The notes beneath the pieces are model-generated. The model was not told where the DNA came from. It made no database searches and was given only the letters and a program-made list of their open reading frames with translations. DNA of 64,000 nucleotides from the NCBI GenBank assembly GCA_011390935.1, contig JAABRL010000004.1, positions 62,001 to 126,000 on the forward strand, written 5' to 3'. This document shows positions 18,467 to 27,654 of the stretch, piece after piece (the first letter of the stretch is position 1; the number at the start of each line of letters is the position of its first letter). A program made the position numbers and the translations under genes. Source of the stretch: Gemmatimonas sp. GTDB taxonomy: Bacteria > Gemmatimonadota > Gemmatimonadetes > Gemmatimonadales > Gemmatimonadaceae.

Positions 18467-19386
18467 TGCACGAGTGCTCGCGCCCTGCGCGCCGCTCGAA
18501 TGCGGCGCGAGTGGCCGGGATGGCGCTGCTGGCGCTGTGCGGGTTTGCCTGTGGTGGAAGCGACGCCGAGGTTGCCCCCGAGACACGCGCACCGGATCCG
18601 CTGCTCAGCGCGCCGCGCATTGTGCACATGCAATCGCTCGCGATGGCCAGTGGTGCCTTGCCCTATGTGGTCGATACGACCATCACCGCCGAGCAGACGG
18701 GCCGCATCAGCGCTGTTGTAACGGCCGATGATGACCTGCCGCCGGACTCGCTCGTGCGCATCACCCACGATGCCCCCACGTGTGCGGCCGTGCCCGACGC
18801 TCCGTTCGTGGGTACGCGCAGCGGGGTGGGTGATGCGGTGGCGTGGCTCGTTGGCGTGCGACGCGGACCAGCCGATCCGGCAGCGCGACGCATGACGATC
18901 GCGTTGGCGCAGTGTCAGATTCAGCCGCGCATTTCGCGGGCGCCACTGGGCGCGACGTTGCTGGTGCGCAGTGCGGACAACATCGATGCGCGACTGCGCT
19001 TCCTCGATGTGATGGACGAGCTGCCGACGCGTACCAGTGGCGATACGACGCCAGCCGCACGCGTCGTCACACCGGTGGCGCCGCGCGCGCTGGTGCCATT
19101 GTTCAGCGCCGGCGCCGTCGTGCCGCTGACCGCGGTGACGGACGCCCCAGGGCTCGTGGAGATTCGCGACGATCGGCACCCGTGGGTCCACGGCTGGATT
19201 GCAGTGGCACCACACCCGTTCGTGGCGATCAGCGATGCGTCGGGTCGGATCACCTTCGATCACGTGCCGACTGGTCGCTACGTGCTGGTCACCTGGCACG
19301 AGCGACTTGGCACCGTCGCGACCGATGTGCGCGTGGAACGTGGCGTGGAGACGCGCGTGACGGTCACACTCCCCGTCACGCCGTAA
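18466..19386 (+). CDS. secreted or lipid-anchored beta-sandwich protein
   Basis: A 306-residue protein from a GTG overlapping the peptidase stop by one base. The N-terminus has a basic region, a hydrophobic stretch (AGMALLALCGFACGGSD) and cysteines that could serve as a lipidation site, though the lipobox (GFAC) is imperfect. The body has two beta-rich domains. The second (HPWVHGWIAVAPHPFVAI, then TFDHVPTGRYVLVTWHERLG) looks like the carboxypeptidase-regulatory or methylamine-utilisation type of cupredoxin-like protein. The 'LAQCQIQPRISRAPLGATL' and 'SADNIDARLRF' segments also recall such proteins. No metal site is certain and the function is unknown. Confidence 0.7.
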   Translation: MHECSRPARRSNAARVAGMALLALCGFACGGSDAEVAPETRAPDPLLSAPRIVHMQSLAMASGALPYVVDTTITAEQTGRISAVVTADDDLPPDSLVRITHDAPTCAAVPDAPFVGTRSGVGDAVAWLVGVRRGPADPAARRMTIALAQCQIQPRISRAPLGATLLVRSADNIDARLRFLDVMDELPTRTSGDTTPAARVVTPVAPRALVPLFSAGAVVPLTAVTDAPGLVEIRDDRHPWVHGWIAVAPHPFVAISDASGRITFDHVPTGRYVLVTWHERLGTVATDVRVERGVETRVTVTLPVTP

Positions 19387-19409
19387 GTCTCGGCTCGAAG
19401 CGCGCGTCG

Positions 19410-21209
19410 CTACTCGACGAGGGTGTCGGCAAGCCCCGCGAACTGGCGGGCGTGCAGTGCGTGGTACAGTCCGCCAAGCGCGACGAGTGTCTCGTGCGTG
19501 CCCTCTTCCACAATGCGCCCCTGATCGAGCACCACCACGCGATCGGCGCGACGCACCGTGCTCAGCCGGTGCGCAATGATGATGGTCGTGCGGCCGTGCA
19601 GCAGTTCACCGAGCGCGGCTTCCACCAGATGTTCGCTTTCGCTGTCGAGACTCGACGTGGCCTCGTCAAGAATCACCACGGCAGGGTTCTTGAGAAACAC
19701 GCGGGCGATGGCGATGCGCTGACGTTGGCCACCGGAGAGCTTCACGCCGCGCTCGCCGACACGCGTGTCCAGCCCTTCAGGCAACCGGGTGATGAACTCC
19801 CACGCATGCGCCGCCCGGGCCGCTCCCTCCACATCGGCATCGCTCGCATCGGGACGCGCATACGCGATGTTGTCGCGCACGGTGCCACTGAACAGCGTGG
19901 GTTCCTGCGGTACGATGCCAATGGCGCCGCGCAGGTCGTGCAGGGCGAGCGTGCGCAGGTCGTGGCCGTCGAGCGTGATCCGGCCGCCGGTCACGTCCCA
20001 GAAGCGGGGGACCAGCGAGGCCATCGTGGTCTTGCCGGCACCGCTGCGTCCCACAAGCGCCACGATCTCGCCCGGGGCGAAGCGCAGTGACACGTTCCGC
20101 AACACCGGCCCCGCCTCGTCGCTGTAGGCGAAGGTCACGTCGTCGAGCGAGACCGCGCCACGCACGGGGCGCTCGAGCGTCACCGGCGCTGCCGGATCTG
20201 CGACCGTGGGCGGTGTGTCCAACAGCTCGAACACGCGCAGTGTGGCGCCAACCGCTTCCTGGAAGTTGCCAAAGAGCGACGCGAGTGCACCAACCGCTGC
20301 CGCCACCGTGAGCGCGTAGAACAGAAACGCCACGAGCGCACCGGCGGTAAGGCGTCCGGCCAGCACCTGCGCACCGCCTTGCCAGAGCACCGCCACCACG
20401 GAGGCGAACGCCACGAACCCCACCACGCCGAAAAATCCGGCGCGCAGCTTCGCGCGATGGACGGCCACGGTCACCACACCCTCGAGCAGCGAGCGAAAGC
20501 GCGCCGTCTCAACGGGTTCGCGTGTGAAGCTCTGTACGGTGCGGATCGAGCCGAACGCTTCATCGGCCGTGCCCATGGCGTCGGCGATGCGATCCTGCAC
20601 ACCCGTGGTGGCTTTGCGCAGCGCACGGCCGAACACGATCGCTGCACCGACGACGAGCGGCACGACCGCGAGCGTGGTGAGTGTGAGCCCCGGATTGGTG
20701 ATGGTGAGCATGATGATGCCGCCCACCAGAAACAGAATCTGACGCGACAGCTCCGAAATCCACGTGCCCAGCAAGGACTGCAGCAGCGCGAGGTCCGACG
20801 ACAGACGACTCGTGAGCTCACCCGTGCGCCGATCGGTGAAAAACGCCGGGCTGAGGCGAATGAGATGCGCGAACGTATCTTCGCGCAACGTGGCGACGAC
20901 CCGCTCGGTGGTGGAGCTCAGCAGGTACACCTGCACGAAGTTCGCGATCGCCTGGACGGCGAAGATGCCGAGCAACGCAAGCGCGATGCGATCGAGCGCC
21001 CCACGATCCTTGAGTTCGAAGGCGGCGTCGAGCAGGTAGCCGATCACGAGCGGGAACACGAGTCCCGCCGCCGCCGCAATCACCAGGCACACGAACGCCG
21101 TGAGCAGTCGCGCGCGATAGGGCGCGACACGTGGCAGCAGCCGACCGAGTGGTTTTGGGGAGGGCAGTCCGCGGGGGCGAGCTTCCGCCGTGCTGCCGGA
21201 CGCAGCCAT
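19410..21209 (-). CDS. ABC exporter, fused permease and ATPase (MsbA-like)
   Basis: A 599-residue half-transporter from ATG 21209; the first ~200 residues of the track ORF are antisense-frame noise over ctaB. Six membrane helices (residues ~30-320) precede the ATPase: Walker A GRSGAGKTTM, signature LSGGQRQRIAIAR, Walker B AVVILDEATSSLDS, H-loop IIIAHRLSTV. The family exports lipids, peptides or drugs as a homodimer or heterodimer. It lies 17 nt downstream of ctaB on the same strand. Co-transcription with heme O synthesis raises a role in cytochrome assembly (compare CydDC), but a lipid flippase is equally possible. Confidence 0.9.
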   Translation of the reverse strand: MAASGSTAEARPRGLPSPKPLGRLLPRVAPYRARLLTAFVCLVIAAAAGLVFPLVIGYLLDAAFELKDRGALDRIALALLGIFAVQAIANFVQVYLLSSTTERVVATLREDTFAHLIRLSPAFFTDRRTGELTSRLSSDLALLQSLLGTWISELSRQILFLVGGIIMLTITNPGLTLTTLAVVPLVVGAAIVFGRALRKATTGVQDRIADAMGTADEAFGSIRTVQSFTREPVETARFRSLLEGVVTVAVHRAKLRAGFFGVVGFVAFASVVAVLWQGGAQVLAGRLTAGALVAFLFYALTVAAAVGALASLFGNFQEAVGATLRVFELLDTPPTVADPAAPVTLERPVRGAVSLDDVTFAYSDEAGPVLRNVSLRFAPGEIVALVGRSGAGKTTMASLVPRFWDVTGGRITLDGHDLRTLALHDLRGAIGIVPQEPTLFSGTVRDNIAYARPDASDADVEGAARAAHAWEFITRLPEGLDTRVGERGVKLSGGQRQRIAIARVFLKNPAVVILDEATSSLDSESEHLVEAALGELLHGRTTIIIAHRLSTVRRADRVVVLDQGRIVEEGTHETLVALGGLYHALHARQFAGLADTLVE

Positions 21210-21226
21210 GCTCGGCGTCCGGCGAC

Positions 21227-22174
21227 TCACCGTGCCAGCGCCCGATCCACACCCATCGCCACGAAGAGCAGCGCGAGGTAGAGCAGGGAATACTTGTACA
21301 CCCACCACGCGGGCCCACTCCACGGCGTACCGGCACGCGCGGCGCGAATCATCTGCACGATGCCGCCGAGCAGGAGGCCGCCGAGCACGAGCGCACTGGC
21401 GAGATACAGCAGGCCGAAGGCACCAACCCACCACGGCAGCACGGTGAGCCACAGCAGGATGATCGTGTACCAGAACATCTGGTACATCGTTTCCCGCTCG
21501 CCCCACACCAGCGGCGCCATGGGCACGCCCGCGCGCCCGTAGTCCACCTGCTTCATGAGCGCGAGCGCCCAGAAGTGTGGCGGTGTCCAGTAGAACACGA
21601 TGAGAAACAGTGTGATCGCCACAATGTCGAGCGAGCCCGTCACGGCCGCCCATCCCACGAGCGGCGGAAACGCACCCGCCGCGCCGCCGATCACGATGTT
21701 CTGCGGCGACGACCGCTTGAGCCACCGCGTATAGATGAACACGTAGAAGTAGAACCCCGCGAGCGCGAGCGCCGCGGTGAGCACATTCACGAAGTACGCG
21801 AGCAGCCAGGTCGCGGCGACGGCACACGCCACACCGAAGGCGAGCACCTGCTGCGGTCGCATGCGTCCACTCGGGATCGGACGCAGTCGCGTGCGCGCCA
21901 TGACGTCGTCGATATCGCGATCGAGATACATGTTGACCGCGTTCGCGCCGCCCGCCATGAGGTAGCCGCCGAGCATCACGAGCATCACCAGACCGATGGA
22001 TGGTGAGCCCGCCGCGTACATGGGCGCGGCCGTGGTCACCAGCAGCAGCGAAATGATGCGTGGCTTGGTGAGCGCGATGAGGTCACGACCCAGCGAGGTC
22101 TTCTTCGCGGCCGGCTTGCCCTCACGCGGCGAGGGGGCCGTCACCGCCGTTTCGTCCAACGGGATGCCGGTCAT
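21227..22174 (-). CDS. ctaB: protoheme IX farnesyltransferase (heme O synthase)
   Basis: A 315-residue UbiA-superfamily enzyme that adds a farnesyl group to heme B to make heme O for terminal oxidases. The start is ATG 22174 (MTGIPLDETAV). It has KPRIISLLLVTT, the prenyl-diphosphate/Mg motif NMYLDRDIDDVMART with RPIPSGR, and FYWTPPHFWALAL. Eight to nine membrane helices are expected. The start overlaps the stop of the small COX2-like gene (ATGA), and the ABC exporter follows. Together with the ccm and hem genes at the window start it points to heme-A/O type respiration. Confidence 0.96.
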   Translation of the reverse strand: MTGIPLDETAVTAPSPREGKPAAKKTSLGRDLIALTKPRIISLLLVTTAAPMYAAGSPSIGLVMLVMLGGYLMAGGANAVNMYLDRDIDDVMARTRLRPIPSGRMRPQQVLAFGVACAVAATWLLAYFVNVLTAALALAGFYFYVFIYTRWLKRSSPQNIVIGGAAGAFPPLVGWAAVTGSLDIVAITLFLIVFYWTPPHFWALALMKQVDYGRAGVPMAPLVWGERETMYQMFWYTIILLWLTVLPWWVGAFGLLYLASALVLGGLLLGGIVQMIRAARAGTPWSGPAWWVYKYSLLYLALLFVAMGVDRALAR

Positions 22175-22461
22175 AGCGGCACCGTGAAGGACCGAATCAC
22201 CGGGGAGGTGAGCGACGGATGCTGCAGCTGCCACGCCCACACGAAGAGCAACGCAAGCCCGACCGCGGGCAGCACCGCCCACGCAATCTCGAGCGGGCGC
22301 GACGGACGGCGTAGGCGACCCGCGGCGCGTCCGGCCTCAGCCGGTGACCCCACGGGTGCCGGTGCTTCCGGAGCGAAGACCGCGCGCAAGATGAAAAACT
22401 GCGCCACCGCACACGCGGCCACGGCGATCCAGAACAGGGCGTCGAGAACTGCTGTATTCAT
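22171..22461 (-). CDS. small two-helix membrane protein resembling the COX2 N-terminal hairpin
   Basis: A 96-residue protein from ATG 22461 (MNTAVLDALFWIAV). It has two hydrophobic helices (residues ~6-28 and ~60-80) joined by a Pro/Ala/Arg-rich loop. The second helix begins RPLEIAWAVLPAVGLALLF, which copies the xLExxWxxxP signature of cytochrome c oxidase subunit II helix 2. No cupredoxin domain or CuA ligands follow. The gene is coupled to ctaB by an ATGA overlap. It could be an oxidase assembly or accessory subunit, or a decayed coxB; its intact frame and coupling favour a functional small protein. Confidence 0.7.
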   Translation of the reverse strand: MNTAVLDALFWIAVAACAVAQFFILRAVFAPEAPAPVGSPAEAGRAAGRLRRPSRPLEIAWAVLPAVGLALLFVWAWQLQHPSLTSPVIRSFTVPL

Positions 22462-22563
22462 ATCATGAGGGCGCCGTGCGCCGCCTCGGGAGCAAGTATG
22501 TCGGGATTGAAGAAACTTCACCCACGTGCGGACGAGCGGCAAGCGCAGTACCTTCGGCTGCTT

Positions 22564-23958
22564 ATGCCCACTCCTTCCGCTCCGCCGCCAGGTGCGCCTG
22601 CGGTGTCCTCGACTTCCTCGTCCAGGACGCCCACCGAACTCCCCCGCCAGCTCGGTCTCTTCTCCGCGATCGCGGTGCTGGTGGGCTCCACCATTGGTTC
22701 CGGGATCTTCCGGTCCCCCGCCGGTATCGCGGACAAGTTGCCCGGACCCGCGCCCATGCTCATCGTGTGGTCGGTGGGCGGGCTATTTGCGCTGTGCGGT
22801 GCGCTCACGTTGGCCGAGTTGGCGGGGGCGCTGCCGCAGACGGGGGGCATGTACGCGTACATCCGCGAAGGGTGGGGGCGGCTGCCGGCGTTTCTGTTCG
22901 GGTGGACGGAGCTCCTGCTGATTCGTGCGGCGGCGCTTGGTGCGATCTCGATCACCTTCGCCGAGTACGCCGTGCGGGGGCTGGGGTTCGAGCCGGCGCT
23001 GGAGCCATATGCCACGTACGCCCGCTTCTTGGCGGCGGGCACGCTCGCGCTCATGGCGACCATCAACATCGTCGGGCTGCGCTACGGCTCCATGGTGCAG
23101 AACGTCACCACGATCGCAAAGTACGGTGGCTTGATGGTGATCATTCTGCTGGCCTTCGCGCTCGGCTTGCCGAAGACGGGGGGACACTTTACGCCGGCGG
23201 TGCCACCGGGAAGCTTCTCGATCGGCGCATTCGGGTTGGCGCTGGTGTCGGTGTTGTGGGCGTTCGACGGGTGGGCGGATCTGTCCAAGGTGGGCGGCGA
23301 AGTGAAAGATCCGCGGCGCAACCTCCCACGCGGCATCGTCTTTGGTACGTTGGCCGTGATTGCGATCTACCTGCTGGCGAACCTGGCCTACCTGTCGGTG
23401 CTGCCGATCGAGGAGATCCGCACCGCGCGCCTGGTGGCCGCCGATGTCGCGCAGCGGCTGGTGGGTCCGATGGGCGTCACGATCGTCTCGCTGACGGTGC
23501 TGGTGAGCACGTTCGGCTCGATCAATGGCTCGATGCTGACGGGTCCGCGCATCTTCTTCGCGCTGTCGGACGACAAGCTGTTCTTCCCGCAGGTCGCCGC
23601 GGTGCACCCGAAGTACAAGACGCCCTACGTCGCGATCCTGCTGGCGGCCACGCTCGGCATCGGCTTCGTGCTGCTGCGGTCGTTCGAGCAGCTGGCCGAT
23701 ATCTTCGTCACCGCGTCGCTCGTGTTCTATATCCTTGGCGTCTCGGCGATCTTCCCGCTGCGTCGACGCGTCGGCTGGGACCCGTCCGTGCGGGTGCCCT
23801 TCTATCCGGTGGTGCCGCTGCTGTTCATCGCGGCCACGCTGTTTCTGATCGTGAACGCGGTCATGGACCCGGGGGCGCGTTGGGGCACGCTGGCGGTGCT
23901 CGGCGTGATTGCGCTGGGCATTCCGGTGTTCTACGCGACGGTCGGACGAAAGCGCTGA
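22564..23958 (+). CDS. APC-family amino-acid permease
   Basis: A 464-residue permease with twelve predicted membrane helices, starting at ATG 22564 and divergent from the ctaB operon. The substrate-site motif in helix 1, VLVGSTIGSGIFRSPA, is typical of the LAT/SLC7-like branch. 'WAFDGWADLSKVGGEVKDPRRNLPRGI' (helix 6 with its following loop, given here as two adjoining motifs) and SINGSMLTGPRIFFALS are also family hallmarks. Specificity cannot be read. It stands alone, and the next gene has its own promoter region. Confidence 0.9.
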   Translation: MPTPSAPPPGAPAVSSTSSSRTPTELPRQLGLFSAIAVLVGSTIGSGIFRSPAGIADKLPGPAPMLIVWSVGGLFALCGALTLAELAGALPQTGGMYAYIREGWGRLPAFLFGWTELLLIRAAALGAISITFAEYAVRGLGFEPALEPYATYARFLAAGTLALMATINIVGLRYGSMVQNVTTIAKYGGLMVIILLAFALGLPKTGGHFTPAVPPGSFSIGAFGLALVSVLWAFDGWADLSKVGGEVKDPRRNLPRGIVFGTLAVIAIYLLANLAYLSVLPIEEIRTARLVAADVAQRLVGPMGVTIVSLTVLVSTFGSINGSMLTGPRIFFALSDDKLFFPQVAAVHPKYKTPYVAILLAATLGIGFVLLRSFEQLADIFVTASLVFYILGVSAIFPLRRRVGWDPSVRVPFYPVVPLLFIAATLFLIVNAVMDPGARWGTLAVLGVIALGIPVFYATVGRKR

Positions 23959-23997
23959 CGGCTAAATGGTCAGGGGATAGGTGTCAAGCCACACTTC

Positions 23998-24062
23998 GGT
24001 CACAGGACGTGACCGGGCGGTTACACAAGTTGGTTGCCCGTGTTCCCTGGGTCCCCTAGCTT
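23998..24062 (+). promoter_or_regulatory. candidate promoter and operator upstream of the first TonB receptor
   Basis: An inverted repeat GGTCAC-N5-GTGACC (23998-24014) lies about 20 nt before a possible sigma-70-like pair, TTGCCC (24034-24039) and TAGCTT (24057-24062), separated by exactly 17 nt. The hexamers are weak matches, but the layout suits a regulator binding just upstream of the -35 box. This is prediction only. Confidence 0.3.
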
Positions 24063-24143
24063 CCCCCCGGTCCGCCGATCGGGGCAAGGGCGGCATTTCC
24101 TGTCAGGATGTTCTCAAATCAGCTTCACGGAGCGTTGATTTCC

Positions 24144-27100
24144 ATGCGAATGCATCGTTGGCTCGGGCTCGCGCTCGCTGCCGTTGGACTGGCGTTTGCG
24201 CCGGTCAATCGGGTAGCGGCCCAGGGTACCACCACGGGTGCCGTGACCGGCACGGTCACGAAGACGAATGGCGAGCCGGTGATCGGGGCTCGCGTCGAAG
24301 TGCTCAATGCGTCAACAGGTGCCCGGACTGCCGCGCTCGTGCGCGACAACGGGCGCTTTTTCATTCAGAACCTTGAAGTCGGTCGATACACCGTCACGGC
24401 GCGTTCGATCGGCTACAAGGCCGAAGAGCGCCTGGACGTCGTGGTGTCGCTGACGCAGGCGACGCGTGTCGACTTCGTGCTCGACGAGTCGGCGGTGGAC
24501 CTCGCCGCGGTGACGACGACCGCCTCGGCGCGTACAGTGGAATTCGGCCCGACGCGTCAGGGTGCGCAGACGATCGTCAGCGACACGCTCGTCCGTCGCC
24601 TGCCCACGCTGAACCGCGACGTGCAGGACCTGATTCGCCTTACGCCGCAGATCAGCGAAGCGTCGAACGGCCGACTGTCAGCCGCTGGACAGAACAACCG
24701 CTTTACCAACATTCAGGTTGACGGTGTGTCGTTGGCCAATCGCTTCGGCCTCGGCGGCTCGCCCACGGTGGGTGCGCAGGTGGGTGGCCGTGCGCTGCCC
24801 CTCGAAGCCATCAAGGAATTCCAGGTGCTGCTGTCGCCCTACGACGTTCGGCAGGGCAACTTCACGGGCGCGTTGGTGAATGCCGTGACGCAGAGCGGCA
24901 CGAACGAGCTCAAGGGCTCGGCGTTTCTCTACTACCGCGACACGGAGCTCGCGCGAGACACCGCGTTCCTTCGCAACAGTCCGTTCACGCAGCGCCAGCT
25001 CGGTTTCTCGCTGGGTGGTCCGATCATCAAGGACAAGCTGCGCTTCTTCGCGACGGTGGAAACCAGCCAGAACTCGGCGCCGGCTACCGGGCCGTACTTC
25101 GACCCGACGGCGCCCAACGGTCTCGTGAACTCACCGAACACCACGGCGCGTATCCTGCCGGCGCAGGTTGATTCGTTCACCAATCGCTTGGCAGGGCTCG
25201 GCATTGACGCCGGTTCACCTGGCCTGGTGTCCGCGGACAACCCGCTCCTCAACACCTTTCTCCGCCTCGATTACCAGATCAGCGACAAGCACCGGTTGGT
25301 GGTGCGCAACATCTATAACGACCAGGAGGCGTTCAGCTTCGGACGCTCGCTGGGCACGTTCAACTTCACGTCGAACGGATTCCGTCGCACCGAGCTGTCG
25401 AACCAGATCGTGACGCAGCTGTTCTCGAACTTCGAGAACGGCTTCTCCAACGAGTTCGTGTTCGGTGTCACCAACACGCGCTTCAAGCGCAACCCCGGCA
25501 CGATCGCTCCGCAGGTGCTGGTGCAGAACATCGGTGGCCAGAACTCGGGGTTGGGATTCCGTGCGGGCACCGAGAACAGCTCGCAGGGCAACGAGCTGCG
25601 TGAAGACCTGATCGAGTTGCAGAACAACTTCACGATGCCCTTTGGTCGTCATGTCGTCTCGGTTGGCACGCGCAACGAGATCTACACGGTCTTCAACTCG
25701 TTCCTCCAGAACTCGTTCGGCAACTATACGTTCAACAGTCTTGAGGACTTCGTCTCCGGTGCGCGTCCGGCCACGTTCTCCGGCTCCGGTTCGCTCGGCG
25801 GCGCGGTGGTCGCAGACTTCACCGCCGCGCAGCTCGGCGCGTACATCCAGGATCAGTGGTCGGCCACCGATCGCCTTACGATCACGGCCGGCCTTCGTAT
25901 TGATGTACCGGTGTTCTTCGACAAGCCGTCGTTCTCGCAGCCGGTGCTCGACGACTTCGGCCGCAACACCAATAGCGACTTCCCGTCCGGCAACCTGCAG
26001 TACTCGCCGCGTCTCGGATTCAACTGGGACATCACGGGCGATCGCACCAACCAGCTCCGTGGCGGTATCGGTCTGTTCCAGGGTGTGCCGGCGTTCGTGT
26101 GGATGTCCAACCAGTACCAGAACACGGGCGTGGGCCTGGGCCAGATCACCTGCGGTGGTGGTGCCTCCGCCGCCAACGGCGTGGCACCGAACTTCGATCC
26201 GAACCCGGTCGCTCCGCGCGGCTGCGGGCCGCGTACCAACGGACAGCCTGGTCGCAATCTCGACGACGGCTCGTTCCTTGGCACGGTGAACCTGGCCGAC
26301 CAGAACCTGCGCTACCCGCAGCTCATGCGTGCCACGATCGGCTACGATCGCCCGCTGCCGTACGGCTTCATCGGTACGTTCGAAGGTCTGTACTCGCGCA
26401 GTGTGAACAGCTTCTTCTACGAGAATATCAACATCCCGACGGCATCGCGCATCGATGCGCAGGGTCGCACGGTGTTCAGCACGATCGGTGCCACGGGCCA
26501 GCCGGCCATCTCACCGGTGGTGCCGCGCTACGGCACCAACGTGATCGAGATCTCCAATCAGAGCCGCGATTACGCCTACAGCCTCACCGGCCAGCTGCGT
26601 CGTCGCTTCGGCACCGCGTTCGAGGGCAACCTCGCCTACACGTACGGCCGCAGCTACTCGGTCACCGACCTCACTTCCTCGGTGGCGCTTTCGAACTGGC
26701 AGTTCGGTCGCGTGTACTCGGGCGCGCAGTCGGATCAGACGCTCGACCCGTCGATCTTCGACCAGCCGCATCGCCTGCTGTTCAACGGCACGTATACCGC
26801 GCCGTGGAAGCGCAATCAAACGAGCATCACCACGTTCTTCAGCCGTCAGTCCGGCACGCCGTTCGCCTATGTCTACACGGGCAATGCGGGCCGTGGTGAC
26901 CGGAACGGTGATGGATCCGGCTCGAACGACCCGATCTACATCCCCACGGGTGTCGGCGATCCGAAGCAGCGCTTCGTGAACGCCACGATCTCGGGTCAGG
27001 CCTTCACGGCTTCTCAGCAGGACGAGGCGTTCAACGCCTTCATTGACGGCGACGAGTGCCTGTCGAGTCAGCGCGGCCAGATCATGACGCGCAACAGCTG

Positions 27101-27410
27101 CCGCAACCCGTGGTTCGATCGCTTCGACGTCACGATCGAGCAGCAGCTGCCGCGCATTCGCGGTGAGGCCGTGACGCTGCGTGTCGACATCTTCAACTTC
27201 GCGAACCTGCTCAACAAGGACTGGGGCCAGATTCGTTCGGCCACGGGCAACGCCAATCTCGGCCTGCTGCAGGTGCAGTCGATGACGAGCGCCGAGCCGG
27301 CCACGCAGGTGCCGAACGTGACGTTCAACCCTGGCGTCGTTCGCTTCCCGTCGCTGCTGAACGCCGGTCAGTTCTACCAGATTCAGACGTCGCTGCGCAT
27401 CTCGTTCTAA
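24144..27410 (+). CDS. TonB-dependent receptor, Oar-like
   Basis: An outer-membrane receptor of about 1,088 residues. I prefer ATG 24144 (MRMHRWLGLALAAVG), which starts directly at a signal peptide ending near VAAQG, over ATG 24108. A carboxypeptidase-regulatory-like domain follows (TTTGAVTGTVTKTNGEPVIG, about residues 28-110). Then comes the plug, beginning near VRRLPTLNRDVQDLIRLTP and containing NIQVDGVSLANRFGL, and a large beta-barrel ending in the aromatic QTSLRISF. A Cys pair (DECL and NSCRNPWF) lies near the C-terminus. Oar-type receptors import or export large substrates. No clear TonB box is visible. It is monocistronic, with its own terminator; the substrate is unknown. Confidence 0.92.
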   Translation: MRMHRWLGLALAAVGLAFAPVNRVAAQGTTTGAVTGTVTKTNGEPVIGARVEVLNASTGARTAALVRDNGRFFIQNLEVGRYTVTARSIGYKAEERLDVVVSLTQATRVDFVLDESAVDLAAVTTTASARTVEFGPTRQGAQTIVSDTLVRRLPTLNRDVQDLIRLTPQISEASNGRLSAAGQNNRFTNIQVDGVSLANRFGLGGSPTVGAQVGGRALPLEAIKEFQVLLSPYDVRQGNFTGALVNAVTQSGTNELKGSAFLYYRDTELARDTAFLRNSPFTQRQLGFSLGGPIIKDKLRFFATVETSQNSAPATGPYFDPTAPNGLVNSPNTTARILPAQVDSFTNRLAGLGIDAGSPGLVSADNPLLNTFLRLDYQISDKHRLVVRNIYNDQEAFSFGRSLGTFNFTSNGFRRTELSNQIVTQLFSNFENGFSNEFVFGVTNTRFKRNPGTIAPQVLVQNIGGQNSGLGFRAGTENSSQGNELREDLIELQNNFTMPFGRHVVSVGTRNEIYTVFNSFLQNSFGNYTFNSLEDFVSGARPATFSGSGSLGGAVVADFTAAQLGAYIQDQWSATDRLTITAGLRIDVPVFFDKPSFSQPVLDDFGRNTNSDFPSGNLQYSPRLGFNWDITGDRTNQLRGGIGLFQGVPAFVWMSNQYQNTGVGLGQITCGGGASAANGVAPNFDPNPVAPRGCGPRTNGQPGRNLDDGSFLGTVNLADQNLRYPQLMRATIGYDRPLPYGFIGTFEGLYSRSVNSFFYENINIPTASRIDAQGRTVFSTIGATGQPAISPVVPRYGTNVIEISNQSRDYAYSLTGQLRRRFGTAFEGNLAYTYGRSYSVTDLTSSVALSNWQFGRVYSGAQSDQTLDPSIFDQPHRLLFNGTYTAPWKRNQTSITTFFSRQSGTPFAYVYTGNAGRGDRNGDGSGSNDPIYIPTGVGDPKQRFVNATISGQAFTASQQDEAFNAFIDGDECLSSQRGQIMTRNSCRNPWFDRFDVTIEQQLPRIRGEAVTLRVDIFNFANLLNKDWGQIRSATGNANLGLLQVQSMTSAEPATQVPNVTFNPGVVRFPSLLNAGQFYQIQTSLRISF

Positions 27411-27478
27411 GCGACCGCACACCCGGTGGGATTGGCGCGACCACGTCGATGAGACGCGCCGCGCCACGGAAGACGGAC

Positions 27479-27520
27479 AACACAACCGCCCCCCATCTTC
27501 GGATGGGGGGCGGTTGTGTT
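27479..27520 (+). terminator. Rho-independent terminator with UUCG tetraloop
   Basis: A perfect 19-bp stem whose arms start aacacaaccg and end cggttgtgtt, closed by a C(TTCG)G tetraloop and followed by TTT. It lies 68 nt after the receptor stop and is the strongest terminator in the window. Confidence 0.93.
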
Positions 27521-27654
27521 TGCGAGCCACCGATCCTCCCGTTACCGTTCCGTGACGCGCATCCCAAACCGGTACGCGGTGCGCACGCGTTGATTGCGTC
27601 TGACCTTGGTGACCGACCCGTTTGATCGGCGCCCCCGTCTCTTCCCGCCATCGC

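Noticed and set aside
22171-22542. The 27-residue upstream extension of the small COX2-like protein
   Set aside because: ATG 22461 starts directly before the first membrane helix; the extension overlaps the divergent region and is Arg-rich noise.
22476-24059. A 527-residue ORF overlapping the permease gene
   Set aside because: It is a frame-shifted shadow of the permease, with Arg/Gly-rich noise.
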